From: Streptomyces himastatinicus ATCC 53653
GTDB taxonomy: Bacteria; Actinomycetota; Actinomycetes; Streptomycetales; Streptomycetaceae
Assembly: GCF_000158915.1 (NCBI RefSeq)
Contig: NZ_GG657754.1
Span: forward strand, 2,669,058-2,733,057
DNA: 64,000 nucleotides
Direction: 5' to 3'
Under the pieces are notes generated by a model. That model saw only the letters and a program-made list of their open reading frames with translations, was not told where the DNA came from and did not search any database. A program made the position numbers and the translations under genes. This document shows, one piece after another, positions 27,065 through 35,380 of the stretch (positions are counted from its first letter, which is position 1; each line of letters starts with the position of its first letter).

Positions 27065-28282
27065 ATGTCCACGGCCATCGCCTCCGCCGACCGCACCGCA
27101 GAACCGCAGAACCGATCGCCCTTGCGGGATTGGCTCGCGGTGATCTCGGTGATGATGGGGATCTTCTCCATCGTCACCACCGAAATCCTGCCCATCGGCC
27201 TGCTGACGTCGATCGGATCGGACTTCACCATCTCGGACGGGATGGCGGGGCTGATGATGACCATGCCGGGGCTCCTGGCCGCGGTGTCCGCTCCCCTGGT
27301 CACCGTGGCCACAGCACGATGTGAGCGGCGGCTGATGCTCTACGCCTTCATGCTCGTGCTGGCCCTGGCCAACTTCCTCGCGGCGGTGGCGGAGACCTAC
27401 TGGCTGATGCTCGTTTCCCGGGTGATGGTCGGGGTCACCATCGGCGGGTTCTGGTCCATCGGCGCCGGGCTGGCCGGGCGGCTGGTGCCCCCGGCGTCGG
27501 TCGGCAGGGCGACCTCCGTGATCTTCGCCGCGGTCCCCCTGGGCTCGGTGCTCGGGGTCCCCGTCGGCACGTACATCGGCGACATCGCGGGCTGGCGCAC
27601 GGCCTGCGCCGTCATGGGGGTGCTCGCGGTCGGCGTGCTGGTCGCGATGATGCTGGTGCTGCCCCCGCTGCCCGTCACGCAGGCGACCCGCCTCGACGGG
27701 CTGCGCACCCTGACGCGGAACGTCAACACGCGCTACGCGCTGCTGATGACCTTCCTCATCGTGATGGCCCACTTCGGCGCCTACACCTATGTGACGCCCT
27801 TCCTGGAACAGGTCACCCAGGTGAGCCCAGGGCTGATCACGGTGTTCCTGCTGACCTACGGAGCCGCCGGGATCGTCGGCAACTTCGCCGGGGGTTCAGC
27901 GGTCACGCGTCATCCGCGGGCCACGTTCGGGATCACGGCCGCGATGATCTCCAGCGCGACCCTGCTCCTTCCTGTTCTCGGCCGCTCGGACATCGGTGCG
28001 GTGACCCTGCTGACGATCTGGGGTGCCGCTTACGGCGCGGTTCCGGTCTGCACGCAGACGTGGTTCGCCAAGGCGGCCCCACACCTGCCCGAGGCGGCCT
28101 CCGTGCTCTTCACCGCGTCGTTCCAGTTGACCCTTTCCCTGGGGGCGCTCGCCGGTGGCGTCGTCGTGGACCACACCTCCCCCGCGACGGTCATGACCCT
28201 CGGTGGGGCGACCGCGGCCCTGGTGGTCCTCACGGTCTCGGTCCACCGCGCCAAGCGGCTCACCTGGACCGAAGGGGCGTGA
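27065..28282 (+). CDS. MFS exporter, DHA1/arabinose-efflux type
   Basis: A 405-residue transporter with 12 hydrophobic segments. ATG 27065 (MSTAIASADRTAEPQN) follows GGGACGGA; a longer in-frame ATG at 26993 adds an unlikely soluble tail. Motifs: EILPIGLLTSIGSDFTISDG in helix 1, the A-loop-like position TARCERRLML, and the antiporter motif C-like PLGSVLGVPVGTYIGDIAGWR. This subgroup exports drugs, sugars or purine-like compounds. It ends 32 bp before the convergent MerR gene. Confidence 0.83.
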   Translation: MSTAIASADRTAEPQNRSPLRDWLAVISVMMGIFSIVTTEILPIGLLTSIGSDFTISDGMAGLMMTMPGLLAAVSAPLVTVATARCERRLMLYAFMLVLALANFLAAVAETYWLMLVSRVMVGVTIGGFWSIGAGLAGRLVPPASVGRATSVIFAAVPLGSVLGVPVGTYIGDIAGWRTACAVMGVLAVGVLVAMMLVLPPLPVTQATRLDGLRTLTRNVNTRYALLMTFLIVMAHFGAYTYVTPFLEQVTQVSPGLITVFLLTYGAAGIVGNFAGGSAVTRHPRATFGITAAMISSATLLLPVLGRSDIGAVTLLTIWGAAYGAVPVCTQTWFAKAAPHLPEAASVLFTASFQLTLSLGALAGGVVVDHTSPATVMTLGGATAALVVLTVSVHRAKRLTWTEGA

Positions 28283-28314
28283 GGTCCTGCCGGTCAGCGT
28301 CATCCAGAACCCCA

Positions 28315-28701
28315 TCACGGCCCTTCCGGGGAGTTGTTGTCGCGGTTGTCGCGGACCACGGCGAGGTATTCGGCGATTGCGTCGCGGTTGCGGATCAGGA
28401 AGGCGATGCGCTCGGTCATGCGGTCGCGTTCGTGTTCCAGGGTGGCGAGCATCTCCGGGGTGGCGTCGGAGAAGTGGATGACGCGGGGTTTGTCGAGGCA
28501 GGGCAGGATCTGCTTGATGATGCGGGTGGGGAGGCCCGCGTCGAGGAGGCCGCGGATCTGGAGGACGCGGTCGACGTTGCGTTCGTCGTAGGCGCGGTAG
28601 CCGTTGGCACAGCGGAGGGGGAGGATCAGGCCCTGCTCCTCGTAGTACCGCAGGAGTCGGCGGGATGTGCCGGTACGTTCCGACAGCTCTCCTATGCGCA
28701 T
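28315..28701 (-). CDS. MerR-family transcriptional regulator
   Basis: A 128-residue regulator. The winged helix (MRIGELSERTGTSRRLLRYYEEQGLILPLRCANGYRAY) is followed by the dimerisation helix TLEHERDRMTERIAFLIRNRDAI. Only one Cys pair is visible (C32 and C67), and no metal-binding C-terminal loop, so a drug- or redox-type MerR is more likely than a metal sensor. It is divergent from the MFS gene at 28755 and the operator at 28719-28740 lies between them. Confidence 0.9.
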   Translation of the reverse strand: MRIGELSERTGTSRRLLRYYEEQGLILPLRCANGYRAYDERNVDRVLQIRGLLDAGLPTRIIKQILPCLDKPRVIHFSDATPEMLATLEHERDRMTERIAFLIRNRDAIAEYLAVVRDNRDNNSPEGP

Positions 28702-28718
28702 GGGGCTCTCTCTGTTTG

Positions 28719-28740
28719 ACCTTCACATCAGTGTGATGGT
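28719..28740. promoter_or_regulatory. MerR operator between the regulator and its MFS target
   Basis: A 22-bp imperfect palindrome: ACC-T-TCACA, central TCAG, TGTGA-T-GGT; only one outer pair and the four central bases do not match. TTGACC (28716-28721), a good -35 hexamer for the rightward MFS promoter, overlaps its left edge, and the operator fills the region where MerR activators bind in an over-long spacer. A -10 is not obvious. Confidence 0.65.
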
Positions 28741-28754
28741 TTGAGCATAAGCAC

Positions 28755-29921
28755 ATGACGCAGAAACTTCCTCTGCCGGCGCTGCTCGCGCTGGCCACCG
28801 CCGTATTCCTGACCAGCCTGACCGAGACGCTGCCCGCCGGGGTGCTGCCCGCGATGAGCGGGGATCTGGGGGTGGGCGAGTCCGCGATGGGGCAGTCGGT
28901 GACGATCTACGCGCTCGGGACCGCGCTCACGGCGATCCCCCTGTCCGCGGCCACGGCGGGGTGGCGGCGCAAGCGGCTGCTGCTGACGGCGATGGCGGGG
29001 TTCGCCGTGGGCAACACGGTGACGGCGGCCTCGTCGGACTACACCCTCACCATGGTGGCCCGGTTCGTCGCCGGGGTGGCGGCCGGGCTGGCGTGGGCGC
29101 TGCTGGCCGGGTACGCACGGCGGATGGCGCCGGTGCCGTTGCAGGGCAAGGCGATCGCGATCGTGATGACGGGGATCCCGGTCGCCCTCTCGCTGGGCGT
29201 ACCCGCGGGGACGTTCCTCGGCCAGGCGCTCGGCTGGCGGGTGACGTTCTCGGTGATGACCGCGCTCGCCGTCGCCCTGATCGCCTGGATCGTGGCGCTG
29301 GTGCCGGACTACCCGGGGCAGCGGCCGGAGGGCCGGACGTCGGTCCGGCGGACCCTCACCGTCCCGGGGGTGGCCCCGGTGCTGTTCGTCACCCTGGCGT
29401 TCGTCCTGGCCCACACCATCCTGTACACGTACATCGCCACCTTCCTCGGCGAGGTGGGCATGGGCGGCTCCACCGACCTGGTGCTGCTGGTGTTCGGCGC
29501 CGCGTCCCTGGCGTCCATCTGGATCGTCGGCGTCCACATCGACCGCCGGCTCCGCGCCCTCACCCTCGCCGCGACCGTACTCTTCGCCGCGGCGGCCACG
29601 GCCCTGGCGGCGGTTTCCGCCAGCCCCGCCCTGGTCTACGCGGCGGTCACCCTGTGGGGCCTCGGCTGGGGCGGCGCGCCCACCCTGCTCCAGACGGCCG
29701 TGGCCGACGCGGGAGGCGAGGCGGCGGACGCGGCACAGGCCATGCTCGTCACCCTCTGGAACGCGGCCATGGCCGGTGGCGGCCTCGCGGGCGGCCTCCT
29801 CCTCGACCTCCTGGGCCCCGCGTCCTTCCCCTGGAGCGTGCTGGCACTGCTGGCGCCGGTGCTGATCGTGGTGGCGGCGGCGCGGGTGCACGGATTTCCG
29901 GCGGCGCGGCAGGCGATATGA
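28755..29921 (+). CDS. MFS exporter under MerR control
   Basis: A 388-residue transporter with 12 hydrophobic segments, starting MTQKLPLPALLALATAVFLTSLTETLPAGVLPAM. It contains the loop GWRRKRLLL and the antiporter motif SLGVPAGTFLGQALGWR. It belongs to the same DHA1 branch as the exporter at 27065 and may be its distant paralogue. Transcription begins in the 53-bp gap shared with the MerR gene, so an inducer of the MerR protein is the likely export substrate. Confidence 0.85.
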   Translation: MTQKLPLPALLALATAVFLTSLTETLPAGVLPAMSGDLGVGESAMGQSVTIYALGTALTAIPLSAATAGWRRKRLLLTAMAGFAVGNTVTAASSDYTLTMVARFVAGVAAGLAWALLAGYARRMAPVPLQGKAIAIVMTGIPVALSLGVPAGTFLGQALGWRVTFSVMTALAVALIAWIVALVPDYPGQRPEGRTSVRRTLTVPGVAPVLFVTLAFVLAHTILYTYIATFLGEVGMGGSTDLVLLVFGAASLASIWIVGVHIDRRLRALTLAATVLFAAAATALAAVSASPALVYAAVTLWGLGWGGAPTLLQTAVADAGGEAADAAQAMLVTLWNAAMAGGGLAGGLLLDLLGPASFPWSVLALLAPVLIVVAAARVHGFPAARQAI

Positions 29922-30031
29922 CGGCTGGTTGAGGGCGCGGGGCAGCATCGTGGAACAACTCGCCCCGACGGAGGCGGGGTGGTCCATGGCGCCGCAGACG
30001 TTCCGGCAAACGTCCAGCGTGGCCTGCCGGG

Positions 30032-30961
30032 CTAGGGCTGGCCAGCCCTGGCTCGGCCCCACGGCCGCAGCTTCTCCGGGTTGCGGACCGCCCAGATCCG
30101 GGTGACGCGCCCGTCGGAGACGTCGAACGCGGCCACGGTCATGACGACACCAGCGCGCTGGGCCACCAGGCCCGGCACACCGTTGACCGACCGCTCCAGC
30201 AGTTCGAGCCCCGGAGCCTTGTCGGCGATGGCGACCATGTACTGGGCGATGCGCGCGCCGCCCTCGACCGGGCGCAGGACGCTGCCGACCATGCCGCCGC
30301 CGTCGGCGGTCATCACGGCGGCCGGGTCGAGGAGGCCGACGAGGGTTGCGATGTCCTTGGTCTCCCATGCCTCTTTGACGTGCCTGACCACGTCGGCCCG
30401 ACCGGTCGCCGTCGCCGGAGCGCGCGCGACGCTCACCCGCCGCCGGGCGGAGGCCGCCAGCTGCTTGCAGGCCGCGGGGGTCCGGCCGAGGACGTCGGCG
30501 ATCTCGGCGAACGGGTACCGGAAGACATCGTGCAGGACGAACGCCACCCGCTCGGCGGGCGTCATCGACTCCAGGACGACGAGGAAGGCCATGGACACCG
30601 ACTCGTCCAGGACGATTTGGTCGGCGGGGTCCGCGGCGCCGGCGGAGTCGGCGCCGCCCGCACGGGCCCACTCGGTACGGTCGGGCAGCGGCTCGGGCAG
30701 CCACGCGCCGACGTAGCGTTCACGGCGGACCCGCGCCGAGCCGAGCAGGTCCAGGCAGATGCGGCTGGTCACCGTCGTCAGCCAGGCGCCGGGGGACAGG
30801 ATCTCCTCCTGTCGGCTTCGTGGCAGCCCGTACCAGCGTGCGTAGGCATCCTGTACGGCGTCCTCGGCCTCGGTCACCGAACCGAGCAACCGGTAAGCGA
30901 CATTGATCAGTTGGCCTCGTTCGCCGATGAGCCCCTCTGCGCTGGTCCCGACAGTCCCCAT
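30032..30961 (-). CDS. ECF sigma factor of group ECF41 with fused SnoaL-like domain (SigJ-like)
   Basis: RNA polymerase sigma factor of 309 residues. Region 2 (residues 10-75: LINVAYRLLGSVTEAEDAVQDAY), region 4 (125-180: LTPAERVAFVLHDVFRYPFAEIA, then TPAACKQLAASARRRV) and a C-terminal SnoaL/NTF2 fold (190-300). The group-defining motifs are all there: WLPEP in the linker (87-91), DGGG (220-223) and NPEKL (294-298). In ECF41 the C-terminal domain acts as a built-in regulator instead of an anti-sigma factor, and none is found here. Start ATG 30961 follows GGAAGC. A matching target promoter lies at 39842-39868. Confidence 0.9.
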   Translation of the reverse strand: MGTVGTSAEGLIGERGQLINVAYRLLGSVTEAEDAVQDAYARWYGLPRSRQEEILSPGAWLTTVTSRICLDLLGSARVRRERYVGAWLPEPLPDRTEWARAGGADSAGAADPADQIVLDESVSMAFLVVLESMTPAERVAFVLHDVFRYPFAEIADVLGRTPAACKQLAASARRRVSVARAPATATGRADVVRHVKEAWETKDIATLVGLLDPAAVMTADGGGMVGSVLRPVEGGARIAQYMVAIADKAPGLELLERSVNGVPGLVAQRAGVVMTVAAFDVSDGRVTRIWAVRNPEKLRPWGRARAGQP

Positions 30962-31069
30962 GCTTCCGGCCGCCCCTCGCCTTACCTTTCGCAGGCCCGT
31001 GTCGTCGGACTGGTGAGACCTTATCGACTTACTGCCCGAGCGCCCGAGGGCGGAAAAGGGGACTGCGAC

Positions 31070-31507
31070 ATGGCCACTCAAGTGACGGCGACGGCGAACG
31101 CACAGCGCGGCTCCTCGTTCCTCCGGATCGCGATCGCCCTCCAGACCCTGACCATCTTCCTCCAGGCGGTCTCCGCCGGACTGCTGCTGACCGCCTCCTA
31201 CGGAGAGACCCTGCACAGTGTCGGGGCCCGGGTGATGTACGGGGCGTCGATGCTGTACGTGCTCGCGGCGGTGCTGGCGTGGAAGCCGGGCGGCGGCTCG
31301 CCCCGGCCTGTCTGGCACGCATCGGGTTTCCTCGTACTCGCCTCGGTCCAGGTCGTGCTCGGCATCGCGCACGTCCCGTCGGTTCATCTCCCCTTAGGGG
31401 TCTTGATGTTCGGCCTGAGCGTGCTGGCGCTGGCCCGGCGTCAGGTCCGATACGGGCCCGCCCGGAGCCCCGGCGGGCCTAGCGGGCGCCCTTGGGCGCG
31501 GGGGTGA
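31070..31507 (+). CDS. Small four-helix membrane protein of unknown function
   Basis: A 145-residue protein starting MATQVTATANAQRGSSFLRI, ATG 31070 after AAAAGGGGA. Four hydrophobic segments (about residues 18-42, 55-68, 83-98 and 105-122) and an Arg/Gly/Pro tail. It is divergent from the ECF41 gene (108 bp between starts) and its 3' end overlaps the convergent P450 gene by 29 bp. No family assigned; the location hints at a role near the sigma factor. Confidence 0.7.
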   Translation: MATQVTATANAQRGSSFLRIAIALQTLTIFLQAVSAGLLLTASYGETLHSVGARVMYGASMLYVLAAVLAWKPGGGSPRPVWHASGFLVLASVQVVLGIAHVPSVHLPLGVLMFGLSVLALARRQVRYGPARSPGGPSGRPWARG

Positions 31508-32762
31508 AGGCTACGGGGAGGGCGGACAGGCCGCGGACCCAGGCTGAGGGGCGCCAGAGGAGGGTGTCGCTGGGGACGGCGAGGCGTACGTCGGGGAGGC
31601 GGTCCAGGAGGACTTCGACGGCGGTCTTGGCGATCGTCTCGGCGATCTCCTGGGCCGGGTGGGGGCAGCGGTGTTCGCCGTGGCCGAAGGAGAGGAAAGC
31701 GCTGTTGCCCTCGGTGAAGGCGTCGGAGTCCGGGCGGACCAGGGGGTCGGTGTTGGCGCCGTGGAAGCCGAGGATCAGCAGGTCGCCCTTGCGGATGTGC
31801 TTGCCCGCGAGGGTGGTGTCGCGGGTGGCCCAGCGTGCGGCGAGGTTGGCGACGGGGGTGTCCTCCCACAGGACTTCGTTCATGGCCTGGCCGACGCTGT
31901 GGCGGCCGCCGGAGAGGGAGAGCGCGAAGCGCTCGTCGGTGAGGAGCAGCCGCAGGGTGTTGCCGATCCAGTCGGCCGTGGGCTGGTGACCCGCCGTCAT
32001 GATGACGATGAAGTCCTGGACGAGCAGTTCGTCGGAGTAGCCCCGGTACGCGGCGACCAGCCGGGACGCCACATCGGGCGCGGGAGCGGTCCGCTTGGCC
32101 GAGGCGAGCTGACGCATCACCAGGTAGACGTGCTGGTACGACTCGAGGGCGTTCTCCTTGCCGTCGATCGCGTCGTTCATCGCCTGGACGAGGGCCGGGC
32201 CCTCGGCGTCGGGGATGCCGTAGATGCGGGCGAGGACCAGTTCCGGCAGCAGCCGGGCGTAGTCGGCGATCAGCTCGGCCTCGCCCTCGTGGCAGAACTC
32301 GTCCACCAGCCGGTCGGCGATCAGCTCGGCCTGGCTGCGGAGTTCGTACGGATCGACGGCCTCCAGGGCCTCCCCGATGGCCTCGGCGCGCCGCTGGTGG
32401 TCCTCGCCGGTCGCGTACACCACGGAGGTCTGATCGCGGCTGATCATGGGCGCGAGCGGCCAGTTCTCGGGCACGTTGGGCCACTGGTTCCACTGGTTCG
32501 CGTCCCGGGTGAACAGCTCGGCGTCGCTGGTCACCTGGTGCAGCTCGCGGTAGCCGAGCACCAGCCAGCCGGGTATGTCCCCGTCGAGCAGCACCGGGGC
32601 GACCGGCCCGTGCTCGCCCCGCATCTCCCCGTAGACCCCGAAGGGGTCGGTCTGGAAGCCGGGCCCGCTCAGCGACCGCGCGCCCTGGTGGGCGGGGCAG
32701 CCGGGCGGCGGTGTGGCGGGGGTGGCCGCGGCGTTCTCGGACGGTCGGGGCTGCGCTGTCAT
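31479..32762 (-). CDS. Cytochrome P450 lacking the EXXR arginine (CYP157-like)
   Basis: A 427-residue P450. Heme-binding loop FLSFGHGEHRCPHPAQEIAE with Cys366; the usual Gly two residues after Cys is His. The I-helix reads IMTAGHQPTADW, so the acid/alcohol pair is replaced by His-Gln-Pro. The K-helix motif is E296-V-L-W299, so the Arg of the normally invariant EXXR is Trp. Known from Streptomyces: CYP157 enzymes show just this loss and usually sit in conservon operons (cvnABCDE). No conservon gene is next to this copy. ATG 32762 is chosen since the extension to 32840 looks non-coding. Substrate unknown. Confidence 0.87.
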   Translation of the reverse strand: MTAQPRPSENAAATPATPPPGCPAHQGARSLSGPGFQTDPFGVYGEMRGEHGPVAPVLLDGDIPGWLVLGYRELHQVTSDAELFTRDANQWNQWPNVPENWPLAPMISRDQTSVVYATGEDHQRRAEAIGEALEAVDPYELRSQAELIADRLVDEFCHEGEAELIADYARLLPELVLARIYGIPDAEGPALVQAMNDAIDGKENALESYQHVYLVMRQLASAKRTAPAPDVASRLVAAYRGYSDELLVQDFIVIMTAGHQPTADWIGNTLRLLLTDERFALSLSGGRHSVGQAMNEVLWEDTPVANLAARWATRDTTLAGKHIRKGDLLILGFHGANTDPLVRPDSDAFTEGNSAFLSFGHGEHRCPHPAQEIAETIAKTAVEVLLDRLPDVRLAVPSDTLLWRPSAWVRGLSALPVAFTPAPKGAR

Positions 32763-32867
32763 CGATCGGGATCCTCGTGGCCGGGTTGACGGTGAGCCAG
32801 GCCAGAATAGATCGCATAGTCGGTGATGTGACGGGGTCATGGGATTCGCCCCCTCCTGGAATCGTCG

Positions 32868-32898
32868 AACCCCGGCGCGCGACGAGCGCGCCGGGGTT
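32868..32898 (-). terminator. Strong hairpin downstream of the collagen-like secreted protein gene
   Basis: Perfect 13-bp arms AACCCCGGCGCGC and GCGCGCCGGGGTT with a 5-base loop. It lies 87 bp beyond the stop of the leftward gene at 32985-33506 and before the leftward P450 start, so it separates the two units. Confidence 0.75.
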
Positions 32899-32984
32899 CT
32901 TGACGACGGGGAGGGTCACGGCGCCACCGGCCCCGAACTATGCCTCCGCGAGGCCTGCGAGAGGGCTCGCACATGCCTCAAAGT

Positions 32985-33506
32985 TCAGTGAGGCGGATCG
33001 GGAAGCTGGGTGAAGACGCACGTCCCGACCGGCCGGGTGTTGGGGCAACGGCCCTCCCACACCTCCTGCGACCGGGTCAGCACGGTGACGAACAGCGGGC
33101 CGCCTTGGACGTCGTCGGTGTTGGATGCCAGCGTGGCTTCGAGAACGTCGCGGGGGCCGCCCACGGCCACCCACCCGCCGACAGGGGTGCCCGGATTCGT
33201 CGACTCGTCGATCGACAGGACGTAAACCTGGCCGTTGCACACCGTCGAGATGTACTTCGCGCCCACTCCGGCCGTGATGACACCTTCATTACCCGCGGAG
33301 TCGACGTCGGTACAGGCATTCGACTTCTCGTGCCCGGAGCGCCCGTCGCGCCCCTCGCGCCCCTCGCGCCCCTCGTGCCCGGTGGGGGCGGTCTGCGTCG
33401 TGTTGCTCTGATCGGGCTGCGGCTCGGTCGCCGCCGCACTGGTCCCGACGGCCGTCGCGAGTGCCGCGACGGCCATGGCTATGGCAAGCTTTCGCTTCTG
33501 CCTCAT
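32985..33506 (-). CDS. Secreted protein with a short collagen-like Gly-X-Y segment
   Basis: A 173-residue exported protein. ATG 33506 (MRQKRKLAIAMAVAALATAV) is preferred over 33602 because it gives a clean signal peptide (cleavage near SAAA-TE) and has GGAG before it. Mature residues 43-60 are six Gly-X-Y triplets (GHE GRE GRE GRD GRS GHE), then a compact domain with three to four Cys (NACTDVD, STVCNGQVYVL, GRCPNTRPVGTC) that could form disulfides. I recognise no family for this domain. The leader region is clearly lower in GC than its surroundings. Confidence 0.75.
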   Translation of the reverse strand: MRQKRKLAIAMAVAALATAVGTSAAATEPQPDQSNTTQTAPTGHEGREGREGRDGRSGHEKSNACTDVDSAGNEGVITAGVGAKYISTVCNGQVYVLSIDESTNPGTPVGGWVAVGGPRDVLEATLASNTDDVQGGPLFVTVLTRSQEVWEGRCPNTRPVGTCVFTQLPDPPH

Positions 33507-33598
33507 TCGATTCGCTCCTCTATGGAGAAAGCGGTTCGTAACCTGGCAAAGAAGGCTTACCCGGAAAATCCTATTTTCGGTCGGACGGGCCCACGTTT

Positions 33599-34447
33599 TC
33601 ACTCAACTGGGCGCGCCAGCCACTCGTCCGCGTACTTCCGGTACGTCCCGTCGTGCGTCGCCAGGTGCACCCACTGGTCGACGTAACTCTTGAACTGCGC
33701 ATCGGAGCGAGGCAGCGCGTACGCCTTCTCCGAGAACGAGAACGGCTTGTCCGGGTGGACCGCGCACAGTTCGGGGTGGATCTTCGACTGGTAACGCGTC
33801 TCGCTGGCGTCCGTCATCATCACATCGGCCCGGCCGTCGATGATCTCGTCGAAGATCGTGGTGTTGTCGGGGTGGACGGTGAGGGTGGCGCGCTTGATGT
33901 GGGCGCGGGCGAACGCCTCGTTGGTGCCGCCCGGGTTGACCACCACGCGTACGCCCGGCCGGTCGATGTCGTCCAGCGTCTGGTACTTCTTCTCGTCCTC
34001 GCAGCGCACGATCGGCGTCTTGCCGTCGGTGAGGTACGGCTCGCTGAAGGCCGCCTTACGGGCCCGCTCCAGGGTCACCGACACCCCGCCCATGCCGATG
34101 TCGCAGCGCCCGGCGGCGAGGTCGTCGACCAGCTTCGCCCAGGTCGTGGCGGTGAATTTCGGCTTGGCGTCGAGGCTCTTGGCCAGATTGCCCGCCATGG
34201 AGATGTCGATGCCGGTGTACGCGCCCGTCTTGGCGTCGCGATGGCTGAACGGCCGGTAGTCGCCCGTGGTGCAGACGCGCAGCACCCCGCGCCGGGGCAC
34301 CCGGTCCAGCAGGGTGCCGTGCACCGCCGCCGAGTTGGCGGCGGAGTCGGCGGTGCGCTTGGCCGCCGTGCCGTCGGCCAGGGCCGAGCCCGCGGCGGTG
34401 GCGGCGAGCACGGCGGCGACGGTGGCGAGCGTGACGGCGCGTCTCAT
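33599..34447 (-). CDS. pheC: Exported cyclohexadienyl dehydratase-like protein (PheC type)
   Basis: A 282-residue protein with a signal peptide (MRRAVTLATVAAVLAATAAGSALA) and the periplasmic-binding-protein fold. It keeps the chain of motifs known from PheC of Pseudomonas: GVLRVCTTGDYRPFS, YLTDGKTPIVRCEDE, NPGGTNEAFARAHIK with a Glu (E177) at the proposed catalytic position, VHPDNTTIFDEIIDGRADVM and SKIHPELCAVHPDKPF. PheC converts prephenate to phenylpyruvate and arogenate to phenylalanine outside the cytoplasm. It has no Cys lipobox and no permease or ATPase gene nearby, against a plain amino acid receptor. An atypical binding protein remains the alternative. Confidence 0.75.
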   Translation of the reverse strand: MRRAVTLATVAAVLAATAAGSALADGTAAKRTADSAANSAAVHGTLLDRVPRRGVLRVCTTGDYRPFSHRDAKTGAYTGIDISMAGNLAKSLDAKPKFTATTWAKLVDDLAAGRCDIGMGGVSVTLERARKAAFSEPYLTDGKTPIVRCEDEKKYQTLDDIDRPGVRVVVNPGGTNEAFARAHIKRATLTVHPDNTTIFDEIIDGRADVMMTDASETRYQSKIHPELCAVHPDKPFSFSEKAYALPRSDAQFKSYVDQWVHLATHDGTYRKYADEWLARPVE

Positions 34448-34543
34448 GGGGACTCCTCGGCAGCGGCGTGATCACGGCGCGCTCAGGGTGGCAGAAGACG
34501 CCGTTCGGGTGAACCCGCCGACCACCTGCTGGAATCCGGCCCG

Positions 34544-35197
34544 TCAGTAACGCTCCGGGCCCGGGTCGAGCGGCGGGCCGACCTCCTCGAGGCGGGCCAG
34601 CAGCTCGGAGGTGCGCTTGGCCACGGTGTCGCGGTCGCCCTCGGACAGCGCCGAGGCCATCCCGCAGGCGACCGCCCCGGCGGCGATCCAGTCCGGTGCG
34701 TCGGCCACGGTCACCCCGCCGGTCGGCACGAAGGCGGCCTGCGGCAGGGCGGCCCGTACGTCCTTGACCCAGCGCGGCCCGTACGCCGCGGCGGGGAACA
34801 GCTTCAGCGCGTCCGCGCCCAGTTCCATCGCACGCACCGCCTCGGTGGGGGTGGAAACGCCGGGGAAGACCGGCAGGCCGTAGCGGTGGCCGGTGCGGAT
34901 GACGTCGGGATCCAGGCTCGGGGACACGAGGAAGCGGGCGCCCGCGTCGACGGCCATCCGCGCGGAGGCGCCGTCGAGCACCGTGCCCGCGCCGATCACC
35001 GCGTCGTCGCCGACCTCGCGGATCAGGGTGGTGACGGCCTCCAGCGCGAAGGGGGTGGTCAGCGAGATCTCCAGGCTGGTGATGCCCGCGGAGAGCAGGG
35101 TGTCCGCCGTGGCCGTGGCGTGGTCGTAGCTGTCGCTGCGGACGATGGCGAGGACGCGCTGCGCGAGCGCGGCCCGGGTGATCTCCCAGCGGTACAC
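34544..35197 (-). CDS. eda: 2-keto-3-deoxy-6-phosphogluconate aldolase family
   Basis: Class I aldolase of 217 residues, GTG start at 35197 after GGAGAGGAAAGG. The Schiff-base Lys is K132 in LGADALKLFPAAAYG; the general-acid Glu is in SLEISLTTPFA (E43), and phosphate binding residues lie in FVPTGGVT. It splits KDPG (or KDPGal) into pyruvate and a C3 phosphate. The kinase gene upstream supplies the substrate. No 6-phosphogluconate dehydratase adjoins, so the pair probably serves sugar-acid breakdown (gluconate, uronates) rather than a full Entner-Doudoroff pathway. Confidence 0.9.
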   Translation of the reverse strand: MYRWEITRAALAQRVLAIVRSDSYDHATATADTLLSAGITSLEISLTTPFALEAVTTLIREVGDDAVIGAGTVLDGASARMAVDAGARFLVSPSLDPDVIRTGHRYGLPVFPGVSTPTEAVRAMELGADALKLFPAAAYGPRWVKDVRAALPQAAFVPTGGVTVADAPDWIAAGAVACGMASALSEGDRDTVAKRTSELLARLEEVGPPLDPGPERY

Positions 35198-35380
35198 GGC
35201 AGTCGCCGCCTTTCCTCTCCTAGGGTCTGCTGCCTGATCGTGCCGCGCCCCTGTGCCTCCGGGATATGCGGCGCTGAGCGGTATGCGGTTGACGATGTGC
35301 GGTGCTGCGGTGCGCTTGATGATCGTGCTGTTTCCGAACCGTACGACGGGCGCCGGGCCAGGGAAGCGGGGGCGGAGGGG

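Noticed and set aside
24740..27772. A 1010-codon open frame on the minus strand
   Set aside because: It runs antisense to the glycoside hydrolase and exporter genes, is extremely rich in Gly, Ala, Arg, Val and His without domain motifs, and is a product of high third-position GC.
30032..32762. Sigma factor, membrane protein and P450 considered as a biosynthetic gene cluster
   Set aside because: No synthase, synthetase, terpene cyclase or precursor peptide is nearby; the genes are separately oriented.
31479..32762. P450 considered as part of a conservon (cvn) operon
   Set aside because: No sensor kinase-like CvnA, roadblock CvnB, DUF742 CvnC or GTPase CvnD gene adjoins it.
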